This document shows, one piece after another, positions 46,642-54,174 of a stretch of 54,174 nucleotides of DNA. A program made the translations under genes and the position numbers. The notes under the pieces were generated by a model, which was not told the DNA's origin, searched no databases, and saw nothing but the letters and a program-made list of their open reading frames with translations. Source of the DNA: Amphritea atlantica (lineage in GTDB: Bacteria > Pseudomonadota > Gammaproteobacteria > Pseudomonadales > Balneatricaceae); contig NZ_FOGB01000010.1 in NCBI RefSeq assembly GCF_900111095.1, forward strand, positions 124,152-178,325. The letters run 5' to 3'. The first letter of the stretch is position 1. Every line of letters begins with the position of its first letter.

Positions 46642-47005
46642 GCATCGGGTCTGTTGTCGTATCAGGCCCATGAGTATCAGCCACAAGACAAAGCGTGATA
46701 GCGATAAAGCGGTTTTAACGGGAAGATGCTTCATTTTTAAAACAGATGTTTACATTTTCTGAGAATATTCGTCAGAATCTGAATCGACCGGCAAGGTGAT
46801 ATCAGGTATATTCGTAGCCTTTATTTTCCCAGATTTTTCTAACCATTTGTTTATCAGGAACAGGTAAACATGTCGTAGGTTTTGAGTATGCAATGGATAA
46901 TCGAACACAATGGTTTCATTATCGAAGCAATATTGATGGGTGTTATTGTTATTTGGGTTGGTACACGGATCTGATCAAACCTAATTGCAGGTTAAAACCA
47001 CAACC
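46642..47005 (+). promoter_or_regulatory. Intergenic region before the TonB receptor
   Basis: 364 bases. It holds a short hairpin GGGTCTG (46647-46653) / CAGGCCC (46663-46669) after rlmG, AT-rich sequence with related GTTTAC-type words (near 46749 and 46865), and a 28-codon open frame at 46888. No cobalamin riboswitch or clear Fur box is seen, so a B12 or classic iron-siderophore role for the receptor is not supported by its leader. Confidence 0.4.
46888..46974 (+). CDS. Possible 28-residue membrane peptide
   Basis: ATG 46888 to TGA 46974 encodes MQWIIEHNGF, then a hydrophobic stretch IIEAILMGVIVIWVG and a basic end TRI. That is one likely membrane helix. AGG lies eight bases before the ATG. 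It ends 31 bases before the receptor ATG, so it could be a leader peptide or small membrane protein. It may also be chance. Confidence 0.25.
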   Translation: MQWIIEHNGFIIEAILMGVIVIWVGTRI

Positions 47006-49123
47006 ATGTCATTTGTAAATATACGCAGGTTTGTCGCTACACTGTCTGTAGTCATCTTGTCTCCCACTTCTGCATTATGTGCCGATCAGAGCGAACTGTC
47101 TGAGCTGGATTATCTGAATGATATTCCGGTTACCTTTTCAGCCACACGTTTACCGCAAACCCTGAGCGAGGCTCCTGCCTCTGTTACCATTATTGATCGC
47201 CGGATGATTGAGGCGTCCAGTGCCACCACGATTCCGGAACTGTTCAGGCTGGTACCGGGTATGCAGTCATACCATATCGCCACAAATGCTTCAGCAGTGG
47301 CCTACCACGGTATGAGTGATAAATTCCCCCCCCGAATGGAAGTTATGATCAATGGTAGATCTGTATACCTTCCGCTTTTCTCTGCAGTTATCTGGGAGAG
47401 TCTGCCAATATCGGTGGCAGATATCGAACGTATTGAGGTCATCAGGGGCACAAACACTGTTACCCAGGGATCAAATGCGTTTCTTGGGGCAATCAATATT
47501 ATTACCCATACACCTCTGAGCGATCAGGGGGGATTTATCCGCTACACTCAGGGTGAATTTAATACCCGGAATGCTCAAGCTGAACATAACCAGAAAACAT
47601 CTCACGGTCATTATCGGGTTGCTGCTGGCATACTTGGCAATGACGGTTATTCTTTTGAATACGATGCTCAAGACCCATATTTAAAAAGATATTTTAGTTT
47701 CGAAAGCACATCATCACCAACATTGCTCGATACCATCACTGTTGATCTGGGTTACTCTGATGGTTATAGCTCTGTGGGGGATATCAGACCAAAACCTGGC
47801 TGGAATTTTAAACGGCGGGAATTTGAAACTAATTTCCAGCAAGTCTCCTGGACTCACACCCTTCAGAATACTGATGAACTCAAGCTAAGTTACGCCCGCG
47901 CGGTCAATAACTTCGACGCAAGATTATTATCTGCAGCCGAAGCAGCCCAGCTCATACAACAACCAATCAGCGTTGCTCAGCAGTTTCTTGATACCAATGC
48001 ACCGATTTCAATCACTGCTGAAACCGGCAATATGGAGCAACATGACGTTGAAATAGCATTAAAACAACAACCTTCATATAACTCAAAACTAATATCAGGA
48101 CTCGCTTACCGATCAGCAAGCGCTCAGAATCGTCAACTCCTGAATACCCGTGAATGGATTAAAGAGGAAAGTACACGGCTGTTTACAAACTGGGAATATT
48201 CTGGATTTACGGACTGGACAATAAATACGGGAGCTTTAATTGAGCATGTTAGCAATGGCAGTACCCGAGTATCTCCACGCGTCGCTGCGAACTATCAGCT
48301 ATCCAACCAGAGTACTATAAGAACGTCCGTAAACCGGGCTTATCGTATGCCTTCTCTTCTGGAAGCCAACTTCGAAAATATTATCTATATTCCACCGCCT
48401 TACACTGGATTATACGGAGATGTTTATGATTATGATTTTATCGCCAACAAAGATCTCTCACCGGAAAAGCTTGATTCCATCGATCTGGGCATCATCTTCA
48501 AATGGCCAGAACTAAACGCTCAACTGGATACACGCGTCTATTATGAAAAAATTGAGGATGGCATAACAACCAGCTATCAACTGCAGGACGCAGCCATGAT
48601 CGCCTCAGCCCCCCTTGATCCAGACCATCTGTATCGTAGTTATATGAACCGGGCAGAATGGAGCAACCAGGGCATTGAATTCCAGTATAAATATCAATCA
48701 GAAGAAAGCCTTAAGCCTCTGCTCGTTATCAACTACGGCTATATAGACAGCAATGGATATCGGAATGATGGCAACCAGCAAGGTAGTGTCACCGATGTTT
48801 TTGATCGACTTGAGACCCGCAACCCGATACACACAGGTTCCATCCTGGCGAGTATTACACTGCCTGACAATCTGAATTTCAGTCTTAGCCATTACTATCT
48901 TAGTTCTGTACGCTGGCAAGAAGGAGTAAAGGACACTGATCCTCCTAACGCCCCCTACCACCGAACCGATCTGAAAATTTCTAAGGGATTCAGACTCTCT
49001 CCTCAAAATGAGCTAAGTATTGCGCTGATTGTGCAGAACTTACTGGATAAACCCTATTCTGAGTTTTATGCTGAGAATATGTTTGAACAACGAACCTACT
49101 TACAAGCCCAGCTAAGTTTCTGA
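47006..49123 (+). CDS. TonB-dependent outer-membrane receptor
   Basis: The start is placed at ATG 47006 (MSFVNIRRFVATLSVVILSP) rather than the TTG at 46985. The product is about 705 residues with a signal peptide ending ALC-ADQ or ALCA. The plug domain (about 45-160) has PASVTIIDRRMIE, IPELFRLVPGMQ and VIRGTNTVTQGSNAFLGAIN, followed by a beta-barrel ending in an aromatic residue (QLSF). It imports or senses a large or scarce ligand with energy from TonB. The next genes are a periplasmic binding protein and a hybrid kinase, suggesting a ligand path from outer membrane to signalling. The ligand is unknown. Confidence 0.92.
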   Translation: MSFVNIRRFVATLSVVILSPTSALCADQSELSELDYLNDIPVTFSATRLPQTLSEAPASVTIIDRRMIEASSATTIPELFRLVPGMQSYHIATNASAVAYHGMSDKFPPRMEVMINGRSVYLPLFSAVIWESLPISVADIERIEVIRGTNTVTQGSNAFLGAINIITHTPLSDQGGFIRYTQGEFNTRNAQAEHNQKTSHGHYRVAAGILGNDGYSFEYDAQDPYLKRYFSFESTSSPTLLDTITVDLGYSDGYSSVGDIRPKPGWNFKRREFETNFQQVSWTHTLQNTDELKLSYARAVNNFDARLLSAAEAAQLIQQPISVAQQFLDTNAPISITAETGNMEQHDVEIALKQQPSYNSKLISGLAYRSASAQNRQLLNTREWIKEESTRLFTNWEYSGFTDWTINTGALIEHVSNGSTRVSPRVAANYQLSNQSTIRTSVNRAYRMPSLLEANFENIIYIPPPYTGLYGDVYDYDFIANKDLSPEKLDSIDLGIIFKWPELNAQLDTRVYYEKIEDGITTSYQLQDAAMIASAPLDPDHLYRSYMNRAEWSNQGIEFQYKYQSEESLKPLLVINYGYIDSNGYRNDGNQQGSVTDVFDRLETRNPIHTGSILASITLPDNLNFSLSHYYLSSVRWQEGVKDTDPPNAPYHRTDLKISKGFRLSPQNELSIALIVQNLLDKPYSEFYAENMFEQRTYLQAQLSF

Positions 49124-49142
49124 TTTTCTGTCAAAACGGATT

Positions 49143-50105
49143 ATGCCGAACGCGACACAGGAAGTAGTCAAAAACACCTTTCACAACTGTCAGATCATCT
49201 GTTTACTGATAGCTCTTGTGCTTGCCTGCGGTAATGTGAGGGCGGCTGACTCGCTGCTGTTACTCAGCAGCGATAACCCTGCCTATCAGAGTGTTGCATC
49301 GACAATCATCAGCCAGGGGCCAACCATCCGCATGGATACATCGTATCCGGAACACCTGACGGAGAATGCCACAGCCCACCTCGCCGCTTACCAGTTGCTC
49401 ATCACTGTCGGCAGCCAGGCGACTGAATTTGCCCTGCAGTTCGCCCAGCAAAACAGTACTATCGTCAGCACCTTTATCCCCAGTCAGCGATTCCAGCAGT
49501 TATCACAGAAATACGCTGTTGAACTGAAACAGAGAAAAATCAGCATAACCGCTATCTATCTGGATCAACCGCTGCAGCGTCAGCTCAAACTCGCCTCGCA
49601 TATAAAGCCGGAACTAAAAAGCCTGGGGTTCACTCTTGGGCCTGACTCGCTGTATATGCTACCGCAACTTAAAGACGCGGCAGCCAGCATGGGGCTCACC
49701 CTTAACTATCAGACACTGAGCCTTGAAGACAACCCTATTCAGCGTATCCAGCCAATCATGGAGAGCTCTGATCTTTTTCTCGTCATTCCAGACCAGAGCA
49801 CATTCAACAAAACCACCGCCAAGTGGTTGTTATATATGTCTCTACGCAACCGGGTGCCCCTACTTGCCTTCTCGCAGAACTACGTTAAGGCAGGAGCTAT
49901 CGCCGCATGCATCACCACCCCGGAGGATATCGGCCGCTTCACCGCTGAACAGCTGCACCTGATCGCCGGAGGCACACTACCGCCGCCGTCCTTCAGCCCC
50001 TATTTCAAAGTGATCACTAATCCACGAATTGCCAGACAGTTAAACCTGTCAATACAAACAGCAGAACAACTCCAGAAACAGATTATGGAGGCAGAAATCC
50101 AGTGA
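49143..50105 (+). CDS. Periplasmic binding protein, ABC_sub_bind-like
   Basis: The 320-residue product has an N-terminal signal anchor or peptide (about 15-34, ending NVRA-ADS). The C-terminal part (GAIAACITTPEDIGRFTAEQ, PYFKVITNPRIARQLNLSI) is typical of the ABC_sub_bind family. It is shorter and more divergent than the pair at 29994-32342 but of the same type. There is no permease or ATPase gene nearby. Its stop overlaps the GTG of the hybrid kinase (GTGA), so the two are made together, and the pair probably senses one ligand. Confidence 0.85.
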   Translation: MPNATQEVVKNTFHNCQIICLLIALVLACGNVRAADSLLLLSSDNPAYQSVASTIISQGPTIRMDTSYPEHLTENATAHLAAYQLLITVGSQATEFALQFAQQNSTIVSTFIPSQRFQQLSQKYAVELKQRKISITAIYLDQPLQRQLKLASHIKPELKSLGFTLGPDSLYMLPQLKDAAASMGLTLNYQTLSLEDNPIQRIQPIMESSDLFLVIPDQSTFNKTTAKWLLYMSLRNRVPLLAFSQNYVKAGAIAACITTPEDIGRFTAEQLHLIAGGTLPPPSFSPYFKVITNPRIARQLNLSIQTAEQLQKQIMEAEIQ

Positions 50106-52798
50106 CAAAGGACCGGAAAAATCGTTACGGGATTCGCCAGCAGGTATTACTGATAGCGCTGATCCCCTTGGTCGCCATGACGCTGATTTTAGCAGGCTAT
50201 TTTGTCTCAACCCGTATAGCAGATAATAAGTCTGCCCTGATTGAACGGGGAGAAACCATGTCACGCCTGCTGGCTCAGGCGTCTGAGTTTGGTTTGATAT
50301 CAGAACTAACCCATCAGTTATCGGCGCTCAGTCAGGGGCCTATACAGGAAGCCGATGTCGCCGATGTCATCTTTATTAATCGCGATAAACGAGTGCTTTA
50401 CCGCTCCAACGATTTCCACCTGAAACCCAATCTCCAACCACAGCCCAGTCATCAGACTGATACTTCTGTCTGGCTATTCACCACACCGGTGACCACCCAG
50501 GGAATCATCGTTGGCGATTCCCCCGAGACCAGTTCTACCCTGGCCGAGAGGGAGCTTCTTGGCTGGGTCGTGGTTGCCATGTCGACTCAGCCCATGCATA
50601 GCCGTGAAAACCAGATTATTACCAATAGCCTGTTGATTCTGCTGGGAGGTCTGGTCTGCACATTTATCATCGCGGCACGATTTGCAGAAACACTGACTAA
50701 ACCGATCATCAGCCTGACAGCCGTGGTCAAAAAGCTTGAGGAGGGACACCTCGACGCCAGGGTGGATATTCAGTCTTACGCTGAACTGGGCTCTCTGGAG
50801 AAAGGAGTGAATCTCCTGGGTGAGCAGGTGCAGAGTTCAAACCAGATTCTGGAAAGCCAGGTAGAAAAAGCCACTGAACGCTTACGCAAGACCCTTCACC
50901 ACCTTGAAAACCAGAATATTGCCCTGCAAAAAGCCCGTCAGCGGGCAGATCAGGCCAATATGGCGAAAGATCAGTTTCTCGCACGCATGAGTCATGAACT
51001 CAGAACGCCACTAACCTCTATTCTGGGTTTCACCAATATTCTGCGCCAGACAGACCTTAGCTTTGAGCAGCAGGAACATTGCCGGATTATCAACCAGACC
51101 TCCAATATGCTGTTATCGATCATCGATGACATACTGGATTTTGCCAAGCTGCAATCCGATGCTATAAAACTGGAGCGTATACAGTGCAATCCTGAGCAGG
51201 TCATTTTTGAAGCGATTGAGATGCAGTCCCAAAGCGCAGCGGCTAAAGGACTTGAATTGTCTTATCAGGTTGATGAAACGGCCTATGCTGATGTGTTAGG
51301 CGATCCAACCCGACTGCGCCAGATCGCAACAAACCTTATCAGCAATGCCATAAAGTTTACCGACACAGGGCAGATCCAGGTTACACTGCGAACCCTGAAA
51401 GAAGCCCATGGAGTAAAACAGTTACAGCTGTGCGTCAAAGATACCGGCATCGGTATTTCTGAGGAGCAACAAACACTCCTTTTCAATGCATTCGCTCAGG
51501 CGGATTCATCGATAACACGCCGTTTTGGCGGTAGCGGCCTGGGGCTTGTTATTGTACAAAAGCTGGTACAGCTGATGCAGGGGAGTGTTAAGCTTTCCAG
51601 TAAGTTGGGAGTTGGAACGGAGATCTGTTGCAGTTTTACCGTCAAAACAGACCATAAGTTACTGCCTGCTTCTGCATTTGAACCTTCTGAAACCAGGCTG
51701 ATCATCTTTGACAGACACCCCGAAAGCCTCCATGCACTCAGCGATATGGCACAGCCGCTCGCGTCACATATACAGACCTGTGCAACTATCCAGGATCTTG
51801 AAAAGACACTATCAGGTATTGAAGGGCATTTAGCCGGACTGATCTTCGGTCTGAGTGCCAATGTGGATATAGCCAATCAGCAAAAGCTTAAAATCACTAC
51901 AATATTCGCTTCTTTTAAAGGCAATATCCTGCTACTGACGCCCGCCCTTGCGGGTAATACCGATGAGTTTTCCCACCTCATCGATAACCCTCGCCTCACA
52001 ATTAACAGCAAGCCTTTGCAGCGGGAAATGCTAAAAAAATGGCTACAGCATGCCCCCGTCAATCATCAGCGACTGAAAACAGAGCACAGCGATGACTGCC
52101 TGTTGGCCGACCGGGTCATTCTGGTTGCTGAAGATAATGACTTTAACCGATTACTATTAAGAAAGATCATTGAGTCAACCGGCGCCACGGTGTTCGAAGC
52201 ACGGGACGGTGAGCAAGCGATCAAACGGATCAATGAAATAAAGCCTGACATTGTTATTATGGACGTACACATGCCCAGAATAGATGGTATCAGAGCAACC
52301 AGTTCGGTACGTGAGAACTTTCCCGACCTGCCGATTATAGCGCTAACCGCCGATGTTATCTCAAGCGAAGAGCACGCACTACGCCAGGCAGGGGTAACCC
52401 GCATTGAATATAAACCGATCAATGACACGCGCCTGATCAAGCTGCTGAAGATGCTCTGCGCAAAAGAGAATCAGAACCATAATGCAAACACTCCCTCGCA
52501 AAGCGAACCGGTGGCGAGCACGAACCTGCACAAGTATCAGATGAGCAAAGAGGATCTTCATCAAGAACTGATAACACAGATAGAAGGGTTACAGCAGGCT
52601 TTTAATCATAACAACAACAGAGGTATACGGGATCATAGCCATCAACTTATCGGACTTGCCGGACTGTTTGAGCTACCAGAGCTGGAAAACTGTAGTATAG
52701 CGTTAAACAATGCTGCAAAAGCCGGCGACACCAGACTGGTATGGGAGACCCTGACCCGTTTGCGACGGCTGATAATGCACCAACAATACCTTGATTAG
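50102..52798 (+). CDS. BarA-like tripartite hybrid histidine kinase
   Basis: The 898-residue product has helices at about 14-35 and 175-196 around a periplasmic domain of 140 residues. HAMP follows (about 197-250), then a coiled coil, HisKA with MSHELRTPLTS (H near 298) and an ATPase domain (VKDTGIGI, GGSGLGLVI). A degenerate receiver-like region (about 530-655) precedes a true receiver (about 675-785; VAEDNDFN, acceptor in VIMDVHMPRIDG) and a C-terminal HPt (RDHSHQLIGLAG). This is the domain order of BarA, including the pseudo-receiver, but the periplasmic part differs and a binding-protein gene overlaps its start. It may be BarA itself or a ligand-specific paralogue. Confidence 0.9.
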   Translation: MTKDRKNRYGIRQQVLLIALIPLVAMTLILAGYFVSTRIADNKSALIERGETMSRLLAQASEFGLISELTHQLSALSQGPIQEADVADVIFINRDKRVLYRSNDFHLKPNLQPQPSHQTDTSVWLFTTPVTTQGIIVGDSPETSSTLAERELLGWVVVAMSTQPMHSRENQIITNSLLILLGGLVCTFIIAARFAETLTKPIISLTAVVKKLEEGHLDARVDIQSYAELGSLEKGVNLLGEQVQSSNQILESQVEKATERLRKTLHHLENQNIALQKARQRADQANMAKDQFLARMSHELRTPLTSILGFTNILRQTDLSFEQQEHCRIINQTSNMLLSIIDDILDFAKLQSDAIKLERIQCNPEQVIFEAIEMQSQSAAAKGLELSYQVDETAYADVLGDPTRLRQIATNLISNAIKFTDTGQIQVTLRTLKEAHGVKQLQLCVKDTGIGISEEQQTLLFNAFAQADSSITRRFGGSGLGLVIVQKLVQLMQGSVKLSSKLGVGTEICCSFTVKTDHKLLPASAFEPSETRLIIFDRHPESLHALSDMAQPLASHIQTCATIQDLEKTLSGIEGHLAGLIFGLSANVDIANQQKLKITTIFASFKGNILLLTPALAGNTDEFSHLIDNPRLTINSKPLQREMLKKWLQHAPVNHQRLKTEHSDDCLLADRVILVAEDNDFNRLLLRKIIESTGATVFEARDGEQAIKRINEIKPDIVIMDVHMPRIDGIRATSSVRENFPDLPIIALTADVISSEEHALRQAGVTRIEYKPINDTRLIKLLKMLCAKENQNHNANTPSQSEPVASTNLHKYQMSKEDLHQELITQIEGLQQAFNHNNNRGIRDHSHQLIGLAGLFELPELENCSIALNNAAKAGDTRLVWETLTRLRRLIMHQQYLD

Positions 52799-52799
52799 A

Positions 52800-53174
52800 T
52801 TAGAAATTGACCGTCAAAGGAGCATTACGGATAAACTCCTGTAACTCTGCCGCCAGCTGTTTGATATAGTCTCGGCCCTTAAGGTCATAGAGATAGCCAT
52901 TTAAGCCCGGCCCTGAAGCGATGTTGTCCACCTCCCCCTGATCCAGCTTATAACAGCGACGACGAAACTCTTCGAGATCAGCATCATGGGTAATAGGGGT
53001 ATGCACAAACAGACTCCAGGCCTGCTCCGTTGTCGAGCGGTCCTCAACCCCCTGCATCAATTTAAGAACATACTCTCTATCGGGCCGATAAGTCGGTGGA
53101 CGACCAAAGAGTAGCCCAACAACCAGCAACATGAGTATGAAAAGACTCACCAGAAAAACAACGAAGAACTCCAT
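52800..53174 (-). CDS. Small membrane-anchored protein, unknown function
   Basis: 124 residues with one N-terminal membrane helix (about 4-24, FFVVFLVSLFILMLLVVGLL) and a cytoplasmic region of charged helices. No family is recognised. It starts seven bases after the DUF2489 gene stop and is tail-to-tail with the hybrid kinase gene one base away. The two small genes form a unit near the rRNA operon end. Confidence 0.75.
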   Translation of the reverse strand: MEFFVVFLVSLFILMLLVVGLLFGRPPTYRPDREYVLKLMQGVEDRSTTEQAWSLFVHTPITHDADLEEFRRRCYKLDQGEVDNIASGPGLNGYLYDLKGRDYIKQLAAELQEFIRNAPLTVNF

Positions 53175-53181
53175 CTACACC

Positions 53182-53661
53182 TCAATGATAACGATTGAAA
53201 TCCTGAGAGAGTAAACATTTAGCAGCCCTGATAACCTGATCGCTATAGTCAGACTCCAATACATCCATGTGTGCAATATACTCTAGCTTTTCAGGCCCTT
53301 TGAGCTTCTTCCAGGCCTCTTTACGCGGAATATGCTTACTCTGTTCAAAGACCTCATTAAACACAATATAGGCTTCTGACTGAGCTAACTGCGGGTCTAA
53401 GTTATCGAGCAACACTTTACACCTGATACTCGCCTCAGTAAGCGGTATCTCATCACTCAGTATAGCCCGGCCAATCACTTGTAAGCTCTCAATAATATGC
53501 AACCGATGATCCCTGACCTCAGCGGCTATCTTCTTTAATTTGTTTTCAGCATCCATACGCTTCTGTTTCTGCTGCTGTACTAACCGCAGAATGTAGTACA
53601 CCAGAGCCAGCACAATAAACAGATTTACCGCGATTAAAATATATAGCGTTGTTTCAGACAT
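53182..53661 (-). CDS. DUF2489-domain membrane-anchored protein
   Basis: 159 residues: an N-terminal helix (about 6-28, LYILIAVNLFIVLALVYYIL), a coiled-coil linker, then a helical domain with SLQVIGRAILSDEIPLTEAS and IRCKVLLDNLD, typical of DUF2489 proteins of gammaproteobacteria. Function is unknown. It is first of a two-gene unit with the next small membrane protein. Confidence 0.85.
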   Translation of the reverse strand: MSETTLYILIAVNLFIVLALVYYILRLVQQQKQKRMDAENKLKKIAAEVRDHRLHIIESLQVIGRAILSDEIPLTEASIRCKVLLDNLDPQLAQSEAYIVFNEVFEQSKHIPRKEAWKKLKGPEKLEYIAHMDVLESDYSDQVIRAAKCLLSQDFNRYH

Positions 53662-53856
53662 AAAGTACCTACATTAAAAGCAGTCATAAAAGCAGTCGCC
53701 AGACCGCTGCTGCGCCACTTGCTAGTATCCAGAACAAGCATGGCCGAGTGATACGAAGCGCTGAGAACTATACACTTACGAATCCTCTCTGCCCAAAGAT
53801 CACACCATACCCGATTAATCAGTTTTTTGCTCTTCCGCTTATTCTAACCACTAGCA

Positions 53857-53892
53857 GGCGCGCAGCGCCGTTCTAGCGAGCCGCGTAGCGGC
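53857..53892. repeat. Twin mini-hairpins
   Basis: GGCGC-GCA-GCGCC (53857-53869) and GCCGC-GTA-GCGGC (53880-53892) are two perfect five-pair hairpins with three-base loops, starting 23 bases apart, each next to a CTAG-containing word. They lie just beyond the rRNA terminator. Confidence 0.6.
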
Positions 53893-53901
53893 GTCTAAAC
53901 G

Positions 53902-53934
53902 AAAAAAGCCCCGATCATTTTCATGATCGGGGCT
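53902..53934 (-). terminator. rRNA operon terminator
   Basis: A 12-pair perfect stem (AGCCCCGATCAT / ATGATCGGGGCT, 53907-53934) with a four-base loop is followed on the minus strand by TTTTTT. It lies 15 bases past the 5S gene. Confidence 0.93.
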
Positions 53935-53948
53935 GTTTCGTAATTAGG

Positions 53949-54067
53949 TGCTTGGCGATGACCTACTCTCGCATGGAGAAGCTCCACACTACCATCGGCG
54001 CTAAGACGTTTCACTTCCGAGTTCGGGAAGGGATCGGGTGGTTCCATCTCGCTATTGTCGCCAAGCA
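53949..54067 (-). rRNA. rrf: 5S ribosomal RNA
   Basis: The reverse complement begins TGCTTGGCGACAATAG and has the conserved core ACCCGATCCCTTCCC, GAACTCGGAAGTGAAACG and CGATGGTAGTGTGGAG, then GCGAGAGTAGG. The 3' end pairs with the 5' end (TGCTTGGCG/CGCCAAGCA). Length is about 119. It is the last gene of an rRNA operon whose 23S gene would lie just beyond the right edge. Confidence 0.97.
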
Positions 54068-54174
54068 AAACTGGTTGCTCTAACGATTTGAACATCAGTG
54101 TTAACCTATGCTCAAAGCGTCATTCGAATCCTGTAACTCTTTAGTCGAGAAGAGTATGCACAAACTCTAATCCG
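54068..54174 (-). other. 23S-5S spacer
   Basis: The 107 bases to the window edge show no tRNA or coding signal and correspond to the spacer between 23S and 5S rRNA on the minus strand. Confidence 0.6.

Noticed and set aside
53895-54095. 66-codon frame at the right edge
   Set aside because: Lies over the 5S rRNA gene and its terminator.

Overview
The window looks like chromosomal DNA of a marine, heterotrophic gammaproteobacterium of the Oceanospirillales type (Amphritea/Neptuniibacter/Marinobacterium-like). This is judged from gene content and protein similarity by eye; no database search was run. It carries two complete TRAP transporters plus an orphan TRAP binding protein, many cyclic-di-GMP and phosphorelay proteins, rlmG, a BarA-like kinase, and a 5S rRNA gene at the right edge.

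Layout. 1-1.3 kb: the 3' end of an unidentified gene, a partial duplicate of that end, an AT-rich secreted protein of unknown function and a remnant of an IS200/REP-associated transposase; this is a small accessory patch. 1.3-6.4 kb: selO, two small genes, an orphan TRAP binding protein and a divergent LysR regulator. 6.6-13.6 kb: a gluconate locus in which a TRAP transporter (P, Q, M) sits with gluconokinase and the GntR repressor. GntR-type operators lie before dctP and before gntR, and a Cache chemoreceptor follows. 13.7-19.9 kb: a second TRAP operon (TakP-like, 2-oxo acid type) with its own Cache histidine kinase and NarL-type regulator, then a divergent TSUP permease. 19.9-24.4 kb: glutathione-dependent formaldehyde oxidation (adhC, fghA) with a divergent LysR gene, and an orphan histidine kinase preceded by what looks like a truncated response-regulator gene.

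24.9-36.8 kb is one long minus-strand gene train: a DapF-like epimerase, an enlarged MFS permease, an unrecognised 521-residue protein, two paralogous ABC_sub_bind-type periplasmic proteins, a dCache hybrid kinase and a REC-PAS-GGDEF-EAL protein. I propose it as a candidate make/export/sense/respond circuit. This is the best candidate here for an undescribed system, but it is inference from gene order and family assignment. 37-46.6 kb: a diguanylate cyclase, a PhnCDE-like ABC transporter of the putative selenate subtype with a double-length permease, a second cyclase with two periplasmic binding domains, a LysE exporter and rlmG. 47-52.8 kb: a second sensory train of TonB-dependent receptor, ABC_sub_bind protein and BarA-like tripartite kinase. 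52.8-54.2 kb: two small membrane-anchored proteins, then the end of an rRNA operon on the minus strand (5S and terminator).

The recurring theme is uptake or binding proteins coupled to signalling: TRAP plus chemoreceptor, TRAP plus two-component pair, and binding protein plus hybrid kinase or cyclase.
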